Origin: Christensenella sp. UBA1260
Lineage (GTDB): Bacteria; Bacillota; Clostridia; Christensenellales; CAG-917
Assembly: GCA_002308155.1 (NCBI GenBank)
Contig: DBVQ01000041.1
Span: 19,076-44,525 of the forward strand
Reading direction: 5' to 3'
Length of the DNA stretch: 25,450 nucleotides
Under the pieces are notes generated by a model that was not told the origin of the DNA, did no database searches, and worked only from the letters and a program-made list of their open reading frames with translations. Position 1 is the first letter of the stretch; each line of letters starts with the position of its first letter. Positions 7,078 to 14,558 of the stretch are shown one piece after another. Both the position numbers and the translations under genes were made by a program.

Positions 7078-8166
7078 GTGAAAAAATCTTTGAAGACGGC
7101 GTTTCTTTATATAGGCACTATGGTCGGTGCCGGTTTTTCGTCCGGCAGAGAAATCGCCCTCTTCTTTGGCAATTCTTCTCCTCTCAACGTTGCTCTTGCA
7201 TCAATCGTCATGGCGATGTTTGCCTGTCTATTTTTGACGGCGGGCAAACTCGCTTTAATTCCAAACGGCAAAATAGTCAAACTCGGCATACTGTTTTCCG
7301 CAGGTGTATCACTTGTTGCAATGCTCGCAGGTGGCGAGTATATCCTCCGCACAATGACAACATTGCCCCTTCTTGCTCTTGTCATGGCAATTCTCGGCGC
7401 AATCGTTGTCTCGCAAGGCATTGAAAAGATAAAACTTGCCAATGCGATTCTAGTGCCCCTCATTGTCCTTTCAATCGCAATCATATTCTTTCAAATCCAT
7501 GCCCAAAACGGCTCGCTTGGCTTCTCACTTGCAAAGCCGATTATGTATGGCGGGCTTGACATTTTGCTCGGCGGAGTCATAGTCGGCGAGGAAGGCAAAG
7601 ACATGACTTTTGGGCAAATCTTGCTCGCATCTTTGGTGATTGCGGTCTCGCTTTTCTTTATGCTGTATATGTTGCAAACGATAGTTCTTGCAGACAAAAA
7701 CGACAGTTTAATGCCAGTTTTTGCAATTTCAAAGCAGTTGCACATGCAGGCAGTATGCGGCATACTCATCGCCTGCGCAATCTTTACGACGCTTGTGTCA
7801 TCGCTCAAGATTGTGTCTGACACACTCATATTTTTTGCCTCAAACATCAAAAAACCAAGCCCAATTTCAGCACCTGAAAACAAATCAATTGTCGTCATGT
7901 TTTGCCTTATCATCTGCTACCCTTTGAGCTTCTTCGGATTTGGCAAAATCGTTGACAATCTCTACCCGATAAACAGCATTTTGGGTGTCGCGCTTGCGGG
8001 CATTGTGCTTGTAAAATTGATAGCGTTTTTGATTGTCAACACACGACGAAAACACCTCAAAAACAAACAAAAAAGGCTTTGCAAAACTGCAAAGCCAAAG
8101 CATAAATCTCAACAAAGCGATGTTCAATCTTCCTCTTCGTCGTCCTTCTTTGGAGGGTTGAAATAG
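7078..8166 (+). CDS. YkvI-like polytopic membrane protein
   Basis: Integral membrane protein of about 362 residues, with an N-terminus KKSLKTAFLYIGTMVGAGFSSGREI that resembles the Bacillus YkvI family (COG3949) of uncharacterised transporter-like proteins related to the amino acid-polyamine-cation superfamily. About ten hydrophobic segments follow; the tail is basic and then serine-rich (SSSSSSFFGG). The start is uncertain. The frame is open from GTG 7006, with ATG at 7033, GTG at 7078 and TTG at 7090. GTG 7078 gives the family-like N-terminus, but TTG 7090 has the best ribosome site (AAGGTGA, 8 nt away). The last 43 bases overlap the end of the convergent acidic-protein gene, and the terminator of that gene lies inside this coding region. 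It is divergent from the ABC exporter; the substrate is unknown. Confidence 0.8.
   Translation: MKKSLKTAFLYIGTMVGAGFSSGREIALFFGNSSPLNVALASIVMAMFACLFLTAGKLALIPNGKIVKLGILFSAGVSLVAMLAGGEYILRTMTTLPLLALVMAILGAIVVSQGIEKIKLANAILVPLIVLSIAIIFFQIHAQNGSLGFSLAKPIMYGGLDILLGGVIVGEEGKDMTFGQILLASLVIAVSLFFMLYMLQTIVLADKNDSLMPVFAISKQLHMQAVCGILIACAIFTTLVSSLKIVSDTLIFFASNIKKPSPISAPENKSIVVMFCLIICYPLSFFGFGKIVDNLYPINSILGVALAGIVLVKLIAFLIVNTRRKHLKNKQKRLCKTAKPKHKSQQSDVQSSSSSSFFGGLK
8069..8096 (-). terminator. Terminator of the membrane/TPR/acidic-protein operon
   Basis: On the minus strand GGCTTTGC (8096-8089), loop AGTTTT and GCAAAGCC (8082-8075) form a perfect 8-bp stem followed by TTTTTT and further T-rich sequence. 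It begins 28 nt after the stop codon of the acidic-protein gene. The same bases encode the basic tail of the convergent YkvI-like protein. Confidence 0.85.
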
Positions 8167-8663
8167 TCTTCAAACGGAGATTTGCGAGAGTCCTCTTCCT
8201 CCTCGTCCAGCCCCTTTAAAAAGCGATAGAGCGGGTCGTCGTCAAAGTCCTCTTTGAGATTGAAATCCCCGCCGAGTTCTTCAACTGCGTTTCTTATCTC
8301 CATAAACTCATTGTAGTTGGGCTCATATTCCTCGCAGAAAGTTTTGAGCACTTCAATGCCCTGCTCGTCGCCATAAGAGCCTATGAGTTTGGCAAAGAGC
8401 GCGACGTCCTCGCCCTTGTACAGATAGCTGACAAGCCCCATAAAAATCGCCTTGTTGCCCTTGTAGTTTGCAAGGATTTCCATGAGCATCTTGCCCGTCT
8501 CTCCCTCATAGGCGTACATCTTTTCAATCATCTCGTTCAAGATTGCTTCGCAATCCTCTTGCAGATACTCATACGAATCCAAACGCACGTTGTATGGCAA
8601 TTCCTCGTTCAAAAGGATGTCGAGGTTTTCAAGCATCTCTTCTTTTGATTTAGTTTCGTCCAT
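8124..8663 (-). CDS. Uncharacterised acidic cytoplasmic protein
   Basis: A 179-residue protein with no recognisable family signature. It is strongly acidic, with helical sequence through the middle (LYKGEDVALFAKLIGSYGDE region) and a very acidic tail ending in DDEEED. No membrane segments or signal peptide are visible. The frame extends to 8699, but ATG 8663 is preferred because GGAG lies six nucleotides before it; this start overlaps the end of the TPR gene by 14 bases, implying coupled translation. It is the last gene of a three-gene operon and is followed by a good terminator. The repeated pairing of a helical repeat protein with a small acidic protein suggests they may work together, but this is inference. 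Confidence 0.82.
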   Translation of the reverse strand: MDETKSKEEMLENLDILLNEELPYNVRLDSYEYLQEDCEAILNEMIEKMYAYEGETGKMLMEILANYKGNKAIFMGLVSYLYKGEDVALFAKLIGSYGDEQGIEVLKTFCEEYEPNYNEFMEIRNAVEELGGDFNLKEDFDDDPLYRFLKGLDEEEEDSRKSPFEDYFNPPKKDDEEED

Positions 8664-10371
8664 CGTCGTCTCCAAACAATATCTTCCAATATTTGTCAAA
8701 TGTTTTTTCTTTCAGTTCATAATCTTCAATCGTGTTCGGACGCGGGTCTTCCTCGTCGTCATAATACACTTTGCAGAGGATTACTCCGACAAGCGTATTT
8801 ATACTTTTGAGCCTTGCAATCTTTGGCCTTGTATAAGCGACTTTGCCATCTTTGTCCAAGACAAGCAATGAGTTGATAATGTCAACAAAGCGTTTGATAT
8901 ATTTGTTTGGCTCAAAATCGCTGTAAATTATATCACATATGCCATGCTCAATAACTTCTGCAAAAAACGGCGTTGCTTTGAAATATGCTTCCGGCAACTC
9001 AAAACTAATCTCTTTGAAGAGCCCTCTTGCCACCACATCAAAGTGCACGTGCTTGCGGTGGAACATTGTAAGCACGATATGCGACATAAGTTCAAACGAG
9101 AGTTCGGGCGAGATGAGTTCTTCTCTCAAAAAACCTTCTCCCCAGCGTGAGCCAATTATGTCAAGCGTGTCAATGATGAGACTTTCAATCTGCAAATTGC
9201 CGTCAAGAAACGCCCATTTGAGCAGAGATTTGAGCTCCTTTTTGTAGGCGCGAAGCGGGTCTTGCTCGTCGTCTGGGCTATCAAGCAATGTCTCGGCAAC
9301 GTCAGGTTGGAGAAGCAAGAAGTCATGAATCTTTTTGTACCTGTCAAGTTTTTCCTGCGTTGGAAGGTTCATAGAGTACTCAACGACTTCGGGATTTTTT
9401 GCATACAAATCCAAAAAATACTGCGCGGGCGAATAGTCGCCATAAATCGTGAGCACCTTGTGCATAACACGCTTTGCTTCGTCCTTTGCTCCGATGTTGT
9501 AGAGCGCTTGCGACAGCCATATCATTGTGTTCGGCTGCGAATTGATGTTTTCAAGCACGCGCTTTGTGTATTTGACAACCTCAACGTGCATATTGAGATT
9601 GACAAGGATGGGCAGGAGCAAGAGGATATCTTCCATCCTTGTAAAGTCCTTTTCAAGGACTTTGTCCATAACCTCATACGCCTCGCGCTCCTTCTCTTCC
9701 ATGAGATATGCGGTTGAAAGCGTACAGCGCACGGCAAGGCTGTCGGGATTTTCTTGAAGCATCTTCTTTGCATTGTCAATGACACTGTCAAGGTCGTTCT
9801 TCATCATGAGACAGACGAGCACAACGTGGTTGGCGGCATCCTTGGACTTTGAGCGAGGGTCAACGTCGTCAAGCAGTGCTATCGCCTCGTCAAACCTGTG
9901 CTCTCTCACGAGCCCGTATGCCTTTTCAATCAACATCTCATAGTAGTCTTCGCCATGAGGGTATACAACGTGAAAACCGCCCCTCTTTTCTTCGGCGGCG
10001 GTTTGCATTTCTTCAAGTTCTTGGAAGTCAATCCCAAGAATGTCGGCATAATCCTGCAAATAATACTCTGCGACGTCCGCTTGATTCATATCAAGGAAGT
10101 TCATCGCAAGCATTTGAAAGATTATATCTTTGTCATCTTGTTTTGGTTTCTCAGCCAGTGCTTTGAAGAGCACTGCGTTTGACAGTTCCTGTGCGCCGAG
10201 AATAGAATATTCTCGGGCAAGCGCAATATGCGCCTCTTGGTTTACTGCATCAATTTCAAGGGCTTTTTTGAGATACGATATACACTTTTCCGCATCGCCG
10301 TTTATTGAGGCTTTTTCTGCGAGGTCAAGGTATTCGTTTAAAGATAGCTTGAAGTCGATGAGTTTTGCCAT
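8650..10371 (-). CDS. Tetratricopeptide-repeat (TPR) protein
   Basis: A 573-residue soluble protein. TPR-like helix pairs are visible at about residues 9-75 (CISYLKKALEIDAVNQEAHIALAREY), 140-180, 185-250 and 280-320. The C-terminal 230 residues are helical and acidic without clear repeats. There is no signal peptide. TPR proteins act as protein-binding scaffolds; no catalytic motif is seen. The ATG overlaps the TAA of the upstream membrane-protein gene by one base (TAATG) and the downstream acidic-protein gene overlaps its 3' end, so the three are co-translated. The role is unknown; the context suggests a membrane-anchored partner (upstream gene) with cytoplasmic adaptors. Confidence 0.88.
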   Translation of the reverse strand: MAKLIDFKLSLNEYLDLAEKASINGDAEKCISYLKKALEIDAVNQEAHIALAREYSILGAQELSNAVLFKALAEKPKQDDKDIIFQMLAMNFLDMNQADVAEYYLQDYADILGIDFQELEEMQTAAEEKRGGFHVVYPHGEDYYEMLIEKAYGLVREHRFDEAIALLDDVDPRSKSKDAANHVVLVCLMMKNDLDSVIDNAKKMLQENPDSLAVRCTLSTAYLMEEKEREAYEVMDKVLEKDFTRMEDILLLLPILVNLNMHVEVVKYTKRVLENINSQPNTMIWLSQALYNIGAKDEAKRVMHKVLTIYGDYSPAQYFLDLYAKNPEVVEYSMNLPTQEKLDRYKKIHDFLLLQPDVAETLLDSPDDEQDPLRAYKKELKSLLKWAFLDGNLQIESLIIDTLDIIGSRWGEGFLREELISPELSFELMSHIVLTMFHRKHVHFDVVARGLFKEISFELPEAYFKATPFFAEVIEHGICDIIYSDFEPNKYIKRFVDIINSLLVLDKDGKVAYTRPKIARLKSINTLVGVILCKVYYDDEEDPRPNTIEDYELKEKTFDKYWKILFGDDDGRN

Positions 10372-11507
10372 TATTTTTTCTTTTTCTTCTTTGGATTTTG
10401 ATAGTAGTTTTGTTGTGGTTTCTTCTTTGGTTGAGGATTGTAGGTTTCAGCTTGTCCCTCAACATAGCCATTGCCACGCTTTGCGGCGCGCTTTGCATTT
10501 TGAAGTGCAACTCTTTGCATATCTTCAAGCATAACATGGCATTTCTTCATGCCGCGGGATGCAACTGCAATCCAGAAGAGTGCAAGCATAAATGTCCCGA
10601 TGACTGCCATGACAGCATACACGATGACTGCAACAATCATGTTGATGAGGCACAAAAGAAGCGGTGCTGCTGAGAACACACACACAATTGCTACAACAAC
10701 CGGAGAGTTTGCAATGATGACCAGTGCGTTTTTGAATGCCTGCGCAAATGTGAGTTCATAGGACGCAAAGAGCCCGCACATGACGACAGGGATTGTGAGG
10801 AGCGGAGCTCCAAAGAGCCAAGTGAACACGACCGCGCAATATGCGCCCGCGCCCGCTGTGCCAAGTTGTTGTTCTTTGAGCAAATAGAGGATTGAAATTG
10901 CCATTGCAAGCCCGACAAGGATTGCAAACGTCATTGTCACAAGATATTTCCACCAATACTTGGCAAAGCCCATCCAATAGGTCTTTGTAATCTTTTTGTA
11001 ATAGTCTTGATAGTAGCTGCGTTTTGCGCAATAGAACAATCCGCCAAGCCCAAGCGATCCCAAAATAAGCGTGCCTGCAAGGATGCAATACACAGGGGCT
11101 TTCACATCCCAAAACAGCCTTGCAACGCTGACTGCGATATTGTCGCCGCCACCCGGATAGCCGATGCCGATGTCGCCCATGAAGTTGTATGTCCCGCCGA
11201 GCACCATTGTCTCAAAATAGTTTGAAAACCAACCCACAATGACGACAAACGGAAGCGTGAAAATGAGGAAGTAAAGCGAAGCTTTAAAGAGCGTCGCAAA
11301 CTCGCCTCTGAACACTGCCCAAGCTCTTGCAATATAGCCGGTTGGATAGTCTTTCTTTGGGGTTGCCTCAACAAGACCTGCCACAACGACCTTCTTCTCT
11401 TCTTCAGGCTCAACGCGAACAGGAGCATCGGTAAAGAGAGACGCAAGGCGAAGTTTCTTCTCGCGAACAGGGCGTTTTCTTTGTTGTTGAACGATATTTT
11501 TTGCCAT
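10371..11507 (-). CDS. Uncharacterised polytopic membrane protein with lysine-rich tail
   Basis: A 378-residue protein. A basic cytoplasmic-type N-terminus (residues 1-70) is followed by about six hydrophobic segments between residues 90 and 325, with an aromatic-rich loop (SYYQDYYKKITKTYWMGFAKYWWKY). The tail, from about residue 340, is rich in Lys, Gln and Asn and ends in six lysines. The general pattern recalls the YesL/DUF624- and DUF975-like small membrane proteins of Firmicutes, but no family can be assigned with confidence. ATG 11507 is chosen over the longer frame to 11570 because AGGAA lies six nucleotides upstream and the longer frame would run into the promoter. First gene of the operon with the TPR and acidic proteins. 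Confidence 0.83.
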   Translation of the reverse strand: MAKNIVQQQRKRPVREKKLRLASLFTDAPVRVEPEEEKKVVVAGLVEATPKKDYPTGYIARAWAVFRGEFATLFKASLYFLIFTLPFVVIVGWFSNYFETMVLGGTYNFMGDIGIGYPGGGDNIAVSVARLFWDVKAPVYCILAGTLILGSLGLGGLFYCAKRSYYQDYYKKITKTYWMGFAKYWWKYLVTMTFAILVGLAMAISILYLLKEQQLGTAGAGAYCAVVFTWLFGAPLLTIPVVMCGLFASYELTFAQAFKNALVIIANSPVVVAIVCVFSAAPLLLCLINMIVAVIVYAVMAVIGTFMLALFWIAVASRGMKKCHVMLEDMQRVALQNAKRAAKRGNGYVEGQAETYNPQPKKKPQQNYYQNPKKKKKK

Positions 11508-11537
11508 AATATCTTCCTTAAAACGATAATTTATAAC

Positions 11538-11566
11538 ATTATACATTAAATCGCGGGAAATATCAA
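11538..11566 (-). promoter_or_regulatory. Sigma-A-type promoter of the membrane/TPR/acidic-protein operon
   Basis: On the minus strand TTGATA (11566-11561), a 17-nt spacer and a perfect TATAAT (11543-11538). The 5' UTR to the ATG at 11507 would be about 25 nt. This is among the best promoters in the window. Confidence 0.75.
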
Positions 11567-11665
11567 ACAAAACTTATTATATTTGAATATATTATTTTTC
11601 GCGCGCAGATTTAGCGCAAAACAAAATCCTCTTCCTTTTGCCGCTCACACCCACAACTTTGCGAA

Positions 11666-11671
11666 TATAAT
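11666..11671 (+). promoter_or_regulatory. Possible -10 box for asd-dapA
   Basis: A perfect TATAAT stands 62 nt before the asd start codon, in the divergent spacer, with no good -35 box at 16-18 nt. The resulting leader of about 55 nt is too short for a lysine riboswitch, and I see no lysine leader peptide in it. Confidence 0.35.
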
Positions 11672-11732
11672 ACATTAGCGAGAACTTAAAACATAAGTCA
11701 AACTTTGCCCTACATAAATTATGGGAGGAAAT

Positions 11733-12731
11733 ATGAACAGGATTAATATCGCAATTGTAGGCGCAACCGGTATGGTGGGCAACAAGTTTTTGGAAGTCAT
11801 CGAGGAACACAATCTCCCCGTTGACAACTGCTACTTGTTTGCATCCGGCAAAAGCGCGGGCAAAGTTGTAAAGTTTTTCGGCAAAGACAACGTTGTTTTG
11901 GAGTTAACTCCAAAAAATGTTTTGGACCTTGAAGGCAAAATTGATTATGCGCTATTTTCGGCGGGCGGCGCTGTGTCAAAAGAATACGCTCCGCTTTTTG
12001 TCAAAATCGGCGCAACCGTTGTGGATAATTCGTCCTATTGGCGCATGCACGACGACGTGCCGCTTGTCGTGCCTGAGGTCAATCCCGACGACGCATTTTT
12101 GAATCACGGCATAATCGCCAACCCAAACTGCTCAACAATTCAAGCGGTTGTCGCACTCAAACCGCTCTATGACAAATACGGTATAACCCGCATCGTCTAT
12201 TCAACGTATCAAGCAGTGTCAGGAGCAGGTGTTTTTGGCGTTGAGGACCTAAAAACCGAGACGAAAGAACCCAAAAAGTTTGCTCATCCAATCGCCTACA
12301 ACGTGCTCCCGCACATTGACGTCTTTGAAGAAGACGGCTACACCAAAGAGGAGCACAAAATGATTGACGAGACAAGAAAAATCCTGCACGACACCACATT
12401 GCGCATCACTGCAACCACCGTACGCGTGCCCGTCTACTATGGACACAGCGAGTCAATAAACGTTGAGTTCAAGCGTGATTGCACGCTGGATGGCATACTT
12501 GATGCGCTTGGCAATTTCAAGGGACTTGTGTTGCAAGACGACGTCAAACACGCAATTTATCCTCTGCCAATCTACGCGGAAGAGCGCGACGAAGTGTTTG
12601 TGGGCAGAGTGCGTATTGACGACAGCATAAAGAGCGGAATCAATATGTGGGTTGTCGCGGACAATATAAGAAAAGGCGCGGCAACAAACGCCGTGCAAAT
12701 TGTTGAACTGTTGCTATACGGCAAAAACTGA
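11733..12731 (+). CDS. asd: Aspartate-semialdehyde dehydrogenase
   Basis: Reduces aspartyl phosphate to aspartate semialdehyde with NADPH, the branch point to lysine, diaminopimelate, threonine and methionine. The 332-residue protein has the nucleotide loop GATGMVG (near residues 10-16), the catalytic cysteine in NPNCSTIQ (Cys133), the substrate-binding SSYWRMHDDVPLVVPEVN segment (the usual form is SAFRM) and a C-terminal GAATNAVQIVE motif. ATG 11733 is chosen over ATG 11721 because GGAGG lies directly before it and the earlier ATG precedes that ribosome site. dapA follows after 8 nt, so the two genes form an operon supplying HTPA to both lysine/cell-wall and spore dipicolinate synthesis. Confidence 0.96.
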   Translation: MNRINIAIVGATGMVGNKFLEVIEEHNLPVDNCYLFASGKSAGKVVKFFGKDNVVLELTPKNVLDLEGKIDYALFSAGGAVSKEYAPLFVKIGATVVDNSSYWRMHDDVPLVVPEVNPDDAFLNHGIIANPNCSTIQAVVALKPLYDKYGITRIVYSTYQAVSGAGVFGVEDLKTETKEPKKFAHPIAYNVLPHIDVFEEDGYTKEEHKMIDETRKILHDTTLRITATTVRVPVYYGHSESINVEFKRDCTLDGILDALGNFKGLVLQDDVKHAIYPLPIYAEERDEVFVGRVRIDDSIKSGINMWVVADNIRKGAATNAVQIVELLLYGKN

Positions 12732-12739
12732 GAGGAAAT

Positions 12740-13621
12740 ATGAAAAAGAAAGTATTGTTTGAAGGAACGGCGACTGCACTCATAACGCCGTTTGCAAAAA
12801 AAGGCATTGATTTCAAGGCGCTTGAAAAACTCCTTGACTTTCAATATGCCAACGGAGTCAATGCCGTTGTTGTGCTCGGCACAACGGGAGAGCCAGCAAC
12901 TCTTACTGCCGAAGAAAAAGAGGCGATTATCACTCTTGCCGTGCGCAAACTAAAAGGCAAAATACCAGTCATAGTCGGCGTGGGAGCAAACAACACAGAG
13001 CAAGCAATCAAAAACGCAAGAGAGGCGGAACGTCTTGGCGCAGACGGATTGCTTGTTGTGACGCCCTACTACAACAAATGCACGCAGGACGGGCTTGTCA
13101 AGCACTATACGGCAATCGCATCAAACACCAATCTGCCGACAATCTGCTACAACGTCCCATCGCGCACAGGCGTCAATATGCTCCCCGAAACTTTTGCAAA
13201 ACTTGCAGAGATTGACAATATTGTCGGCATAAAAGAGGCGAGCGGCAATATGGCGCAAATTGCAAAAGTGGCAAATCTCATCAAGAACAAGGCAACCCTA
13301 TATAGCGGCGACGATGGCATAACAATCCCAATTATGTCCGTCGGTGGGAAAGGCGTAATCAGCGTCGCGAGCAATGTCGTCCCTGCCCATGTTGTGTCAA
13401 TGACAACCGCATTTTTGAATGGCGATTATATGCTCGCTCGCGACAAACAACTTGAGATGCTGCCCCTCGTTGACGCTCTGTTTGCCGAGGTCAATCCTAT
13501 CCCCGTCAAGAAGGCTTGCGAGCTTTTGGGGCTGGCAAACGGACAGCTCAGATTGCCCCTTACAACCGCCACAAAAAAAACCACGGAAAAGCTGAAAAAA
13601 GAACTCGCAAAATATGTCTGA
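12740..13621 (+). CDS. dapA: 4-hydroxy-tetrahydrodipicolinate synthase
   Basis: Condenses pyruvate with aspartate semialdehyde to 4-hydroxy-tetrahydrodipicolinate (HTPA). The 293-residue protein has the normal length, with the Schiff-base lysine in GIKEASGN (Lys165), the catalytic tyrosine in CYNVPSRTG (Tyr137), Arg142 in the same motif, and Thr48/Thr49 in LGTTGEPATL, each shifted four residues from the E. coli numbering. AGAGGAAAT lies directly before the ATG, eight nucleotides after the asd stop. The gene ends in a strong hairpin (13634-13672). Its product is used by DapB (next gene) and by the DpaAB pair encoded 9 kb further on. Confidence 0.97.
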   Translation: MKKKVLFEGTATALITPFAKKGIDFKALEKLLDFQYANGVNAVVVLGTTGEPATLTAEEKEAIITLAVRKLKGKIPVIVGVGANNTEQAIKNAREAERLGADGLLVVTPYYNKCTQDGLVKHYTAIASNTNLPTICYNVPSRTGVNMLPETFAKLAEIDNIVGIKEASGNMAQIAKVANLIKNKATLYSGDDGITIPIMSVGGKGVISVASNVVPAHVVSMTTAFLNGDYMLARDKQLEMLPLVDALFAEVNPIPVKKACELLGLANGQLRLPLTTATKKTTEKLKKELAKYV

Positions 13622-13633
13622 TTTTGTCAAAAA

Positions 13634-13676
13634 ACGGCGTTTATCACTTTAATTTTGCCAGATAAACGTCGTTTTA
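13634..13676 (+). terminator. Terminator of asd-dapA, overlapping the dapB promoter
   Basis: ACGGCGTTTATC (13634-13645) pairs with GATAAACGTCGT (13661-13672), 12 pairs with one G-U, across a 15-nt loop, followed by a TTTT tract. The A-run before it would let it act on the opposite strand as well. The loop and 3' arm contain the -35 box and spacer of the dapB promoter. Confidence 0.8.
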
Positions 13677-13683
13677 TTATAAT
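13655..13683 (+). promoter_or_regulatory. Sigma-A-type promoter of dapB inside the dapA terminator
   Basis: TTGCCA (13655-13660) lies exactly 17 nt from a perfect TATAAT (13678-13683). The start point near 13690 gives a leader of about 20 nt with no clear Shine-Dalgarno sequence before the dapB ATG at 13711. The -35 box sits in the terminator loop and the spacer is its 3' arm. Confidence 0.65.
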
Positions 13684-13710
13684 ATTAGCACTATCGTCAT
13701 AATTTGAAAT

Positions 13711-14487
13711 ATGACAACAAACACAACAAAAATACGCATTGGTTTGAATGGCGCAAACGGCAGAATGTGCCGTGCGATTGCACACACTGTCAAGTGCGAC
13801 AATCGCTTTCAAATTGCCTTTGGCGTGGACAACAAAAGTGAACCTACTGATTGCGCCTACCCTATCTTCAAATCATTTCAAGACGTTCCGCTCTGCGATG
13901 TGATTGTGGACTTCTCCACGCCCTCTGCAACGGCGTATGCGCTTGACTATGCCGTCGCACATCAAGTGCCCATACTTGTCGCCACAACGGGGCACGACGA
14001 GGCTCAAAAACAGCATATTGCCGAGGCGGGCAAAAGCATACCCGTATTCTTTGCAAGCAACGTATCGTTTGGGACGTTTCTGCTCCTCAAGCTTGCGTCC
14101 GTTGCCGCCGCCTTTTTGGACGACACTTACGACATTGAAATCGTTGAGACGCATCACCGCATAAAGAGCGATGCACCAAGCGGTACGGCACTCGCGATTG
14201 CCTCTTCCATTTGTGCGGCAAAGGAACAATCTTGCGGCGCAAACTATACCACTGTGTGCGGGCACGCGTTAAGACGTGAAGAGCATCAAATCGGCATACA
14301 CTCCGTGCGCGGCGGGACAGTTGTCGGCAAACACGAAGTGCTGTTTCTTGGCGACGATGAGCGCATCACAATTGCGCACGAAGCGGAAAACAAGAGCGTA
14401 TTTGTGCACGGCGCGCTCAAAGCCGCCGCCTTTCTTTTGACAAAGCCAAACGGCGTGTACGGTATGGATGACTTGCTGAAAGATTAA
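13711..14487 (+). CDS. dapB: 4-hydroxy-tetrahydrodipicolinate reductase
   Basis: Reduces dehydrated HTPA to tetrahydrodipicolinate for lysine and diaminopimelate synthesis. The 258-residue protein has the nucleotide loop GLNGANGRM (residues 11-19, with Asn where Ala or Thr is usual), VDFSTP (66-71), TTGH (92-95) and the catalytic signature ETHHRIKSDAPSGTA (146-160, His148/His149 and Lys152). Only one in-frame ATG lies upstream of the motif; no good ribosome site precedes it, which suggests weak translation or use of a short leader. It is transcribed from its own promoter although only 89 nt separate it from dapA. A bidirectional terminator follows. Confidence 0.95.
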   Translation: MTTNTTKIRIGLNGANGRMCRAIAHTVKCDNRFQIAFGVDNKSEPTDCAYPIFKSFQDVPLCDVIVDFSTPSATAYALDYAVAHQVPILVATTGHDEAQKQHIAEAGKSIPVFFASNVSFGTFLLLKLASVAAAFLDDTYDIEIVETHHRIKSDAPSGTALAIASSICAAKEQSCGANYTTVCGHALRREEHQIGIHSVRGGTVVGKHEVLFLGDDERITIAHEAENKSVFVHGALKAAAFLLTKPNGVYGMDDLLKD

Positions 14488-14506
14488 TGTCTTTTGCGGC
14501 AAAAGA

Positions 14507-14546
14507 AAAAGTCTTTGCTCGTTTGAGCAAAGACTTTTGTTTTTTT
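14507..14546. terminator. Bidirectional terminator between dapB and the large lipoprotein gene
   Basis: AAAAGTCTTTGCTC (14507-14520), loop GTTT and GAGCAAAGACTTTT (14525-14538) form a perfect 14-bp stem. T-rich tracts follow on both strands (GTTTTTTT on plus; TTCTTTT on minus), so it can end both convergent transcripts. A small extra hairpin, CTTTTG-CGG-CAAAAG, lies just before it at 14491-14505. Confidence 0.88.
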
Positions 14547-14558
14547 GTTTTGCTGAAA

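Noticed and set aside
11544..11732. Lysine riboswitch or lysine leader peptide upstream of asd-dapA
   Set aside because: The leader from the possible -10 box is only about 55 nt, without the multi-helix layout of a lysine riboswitch and without a lysine-rich short frame.
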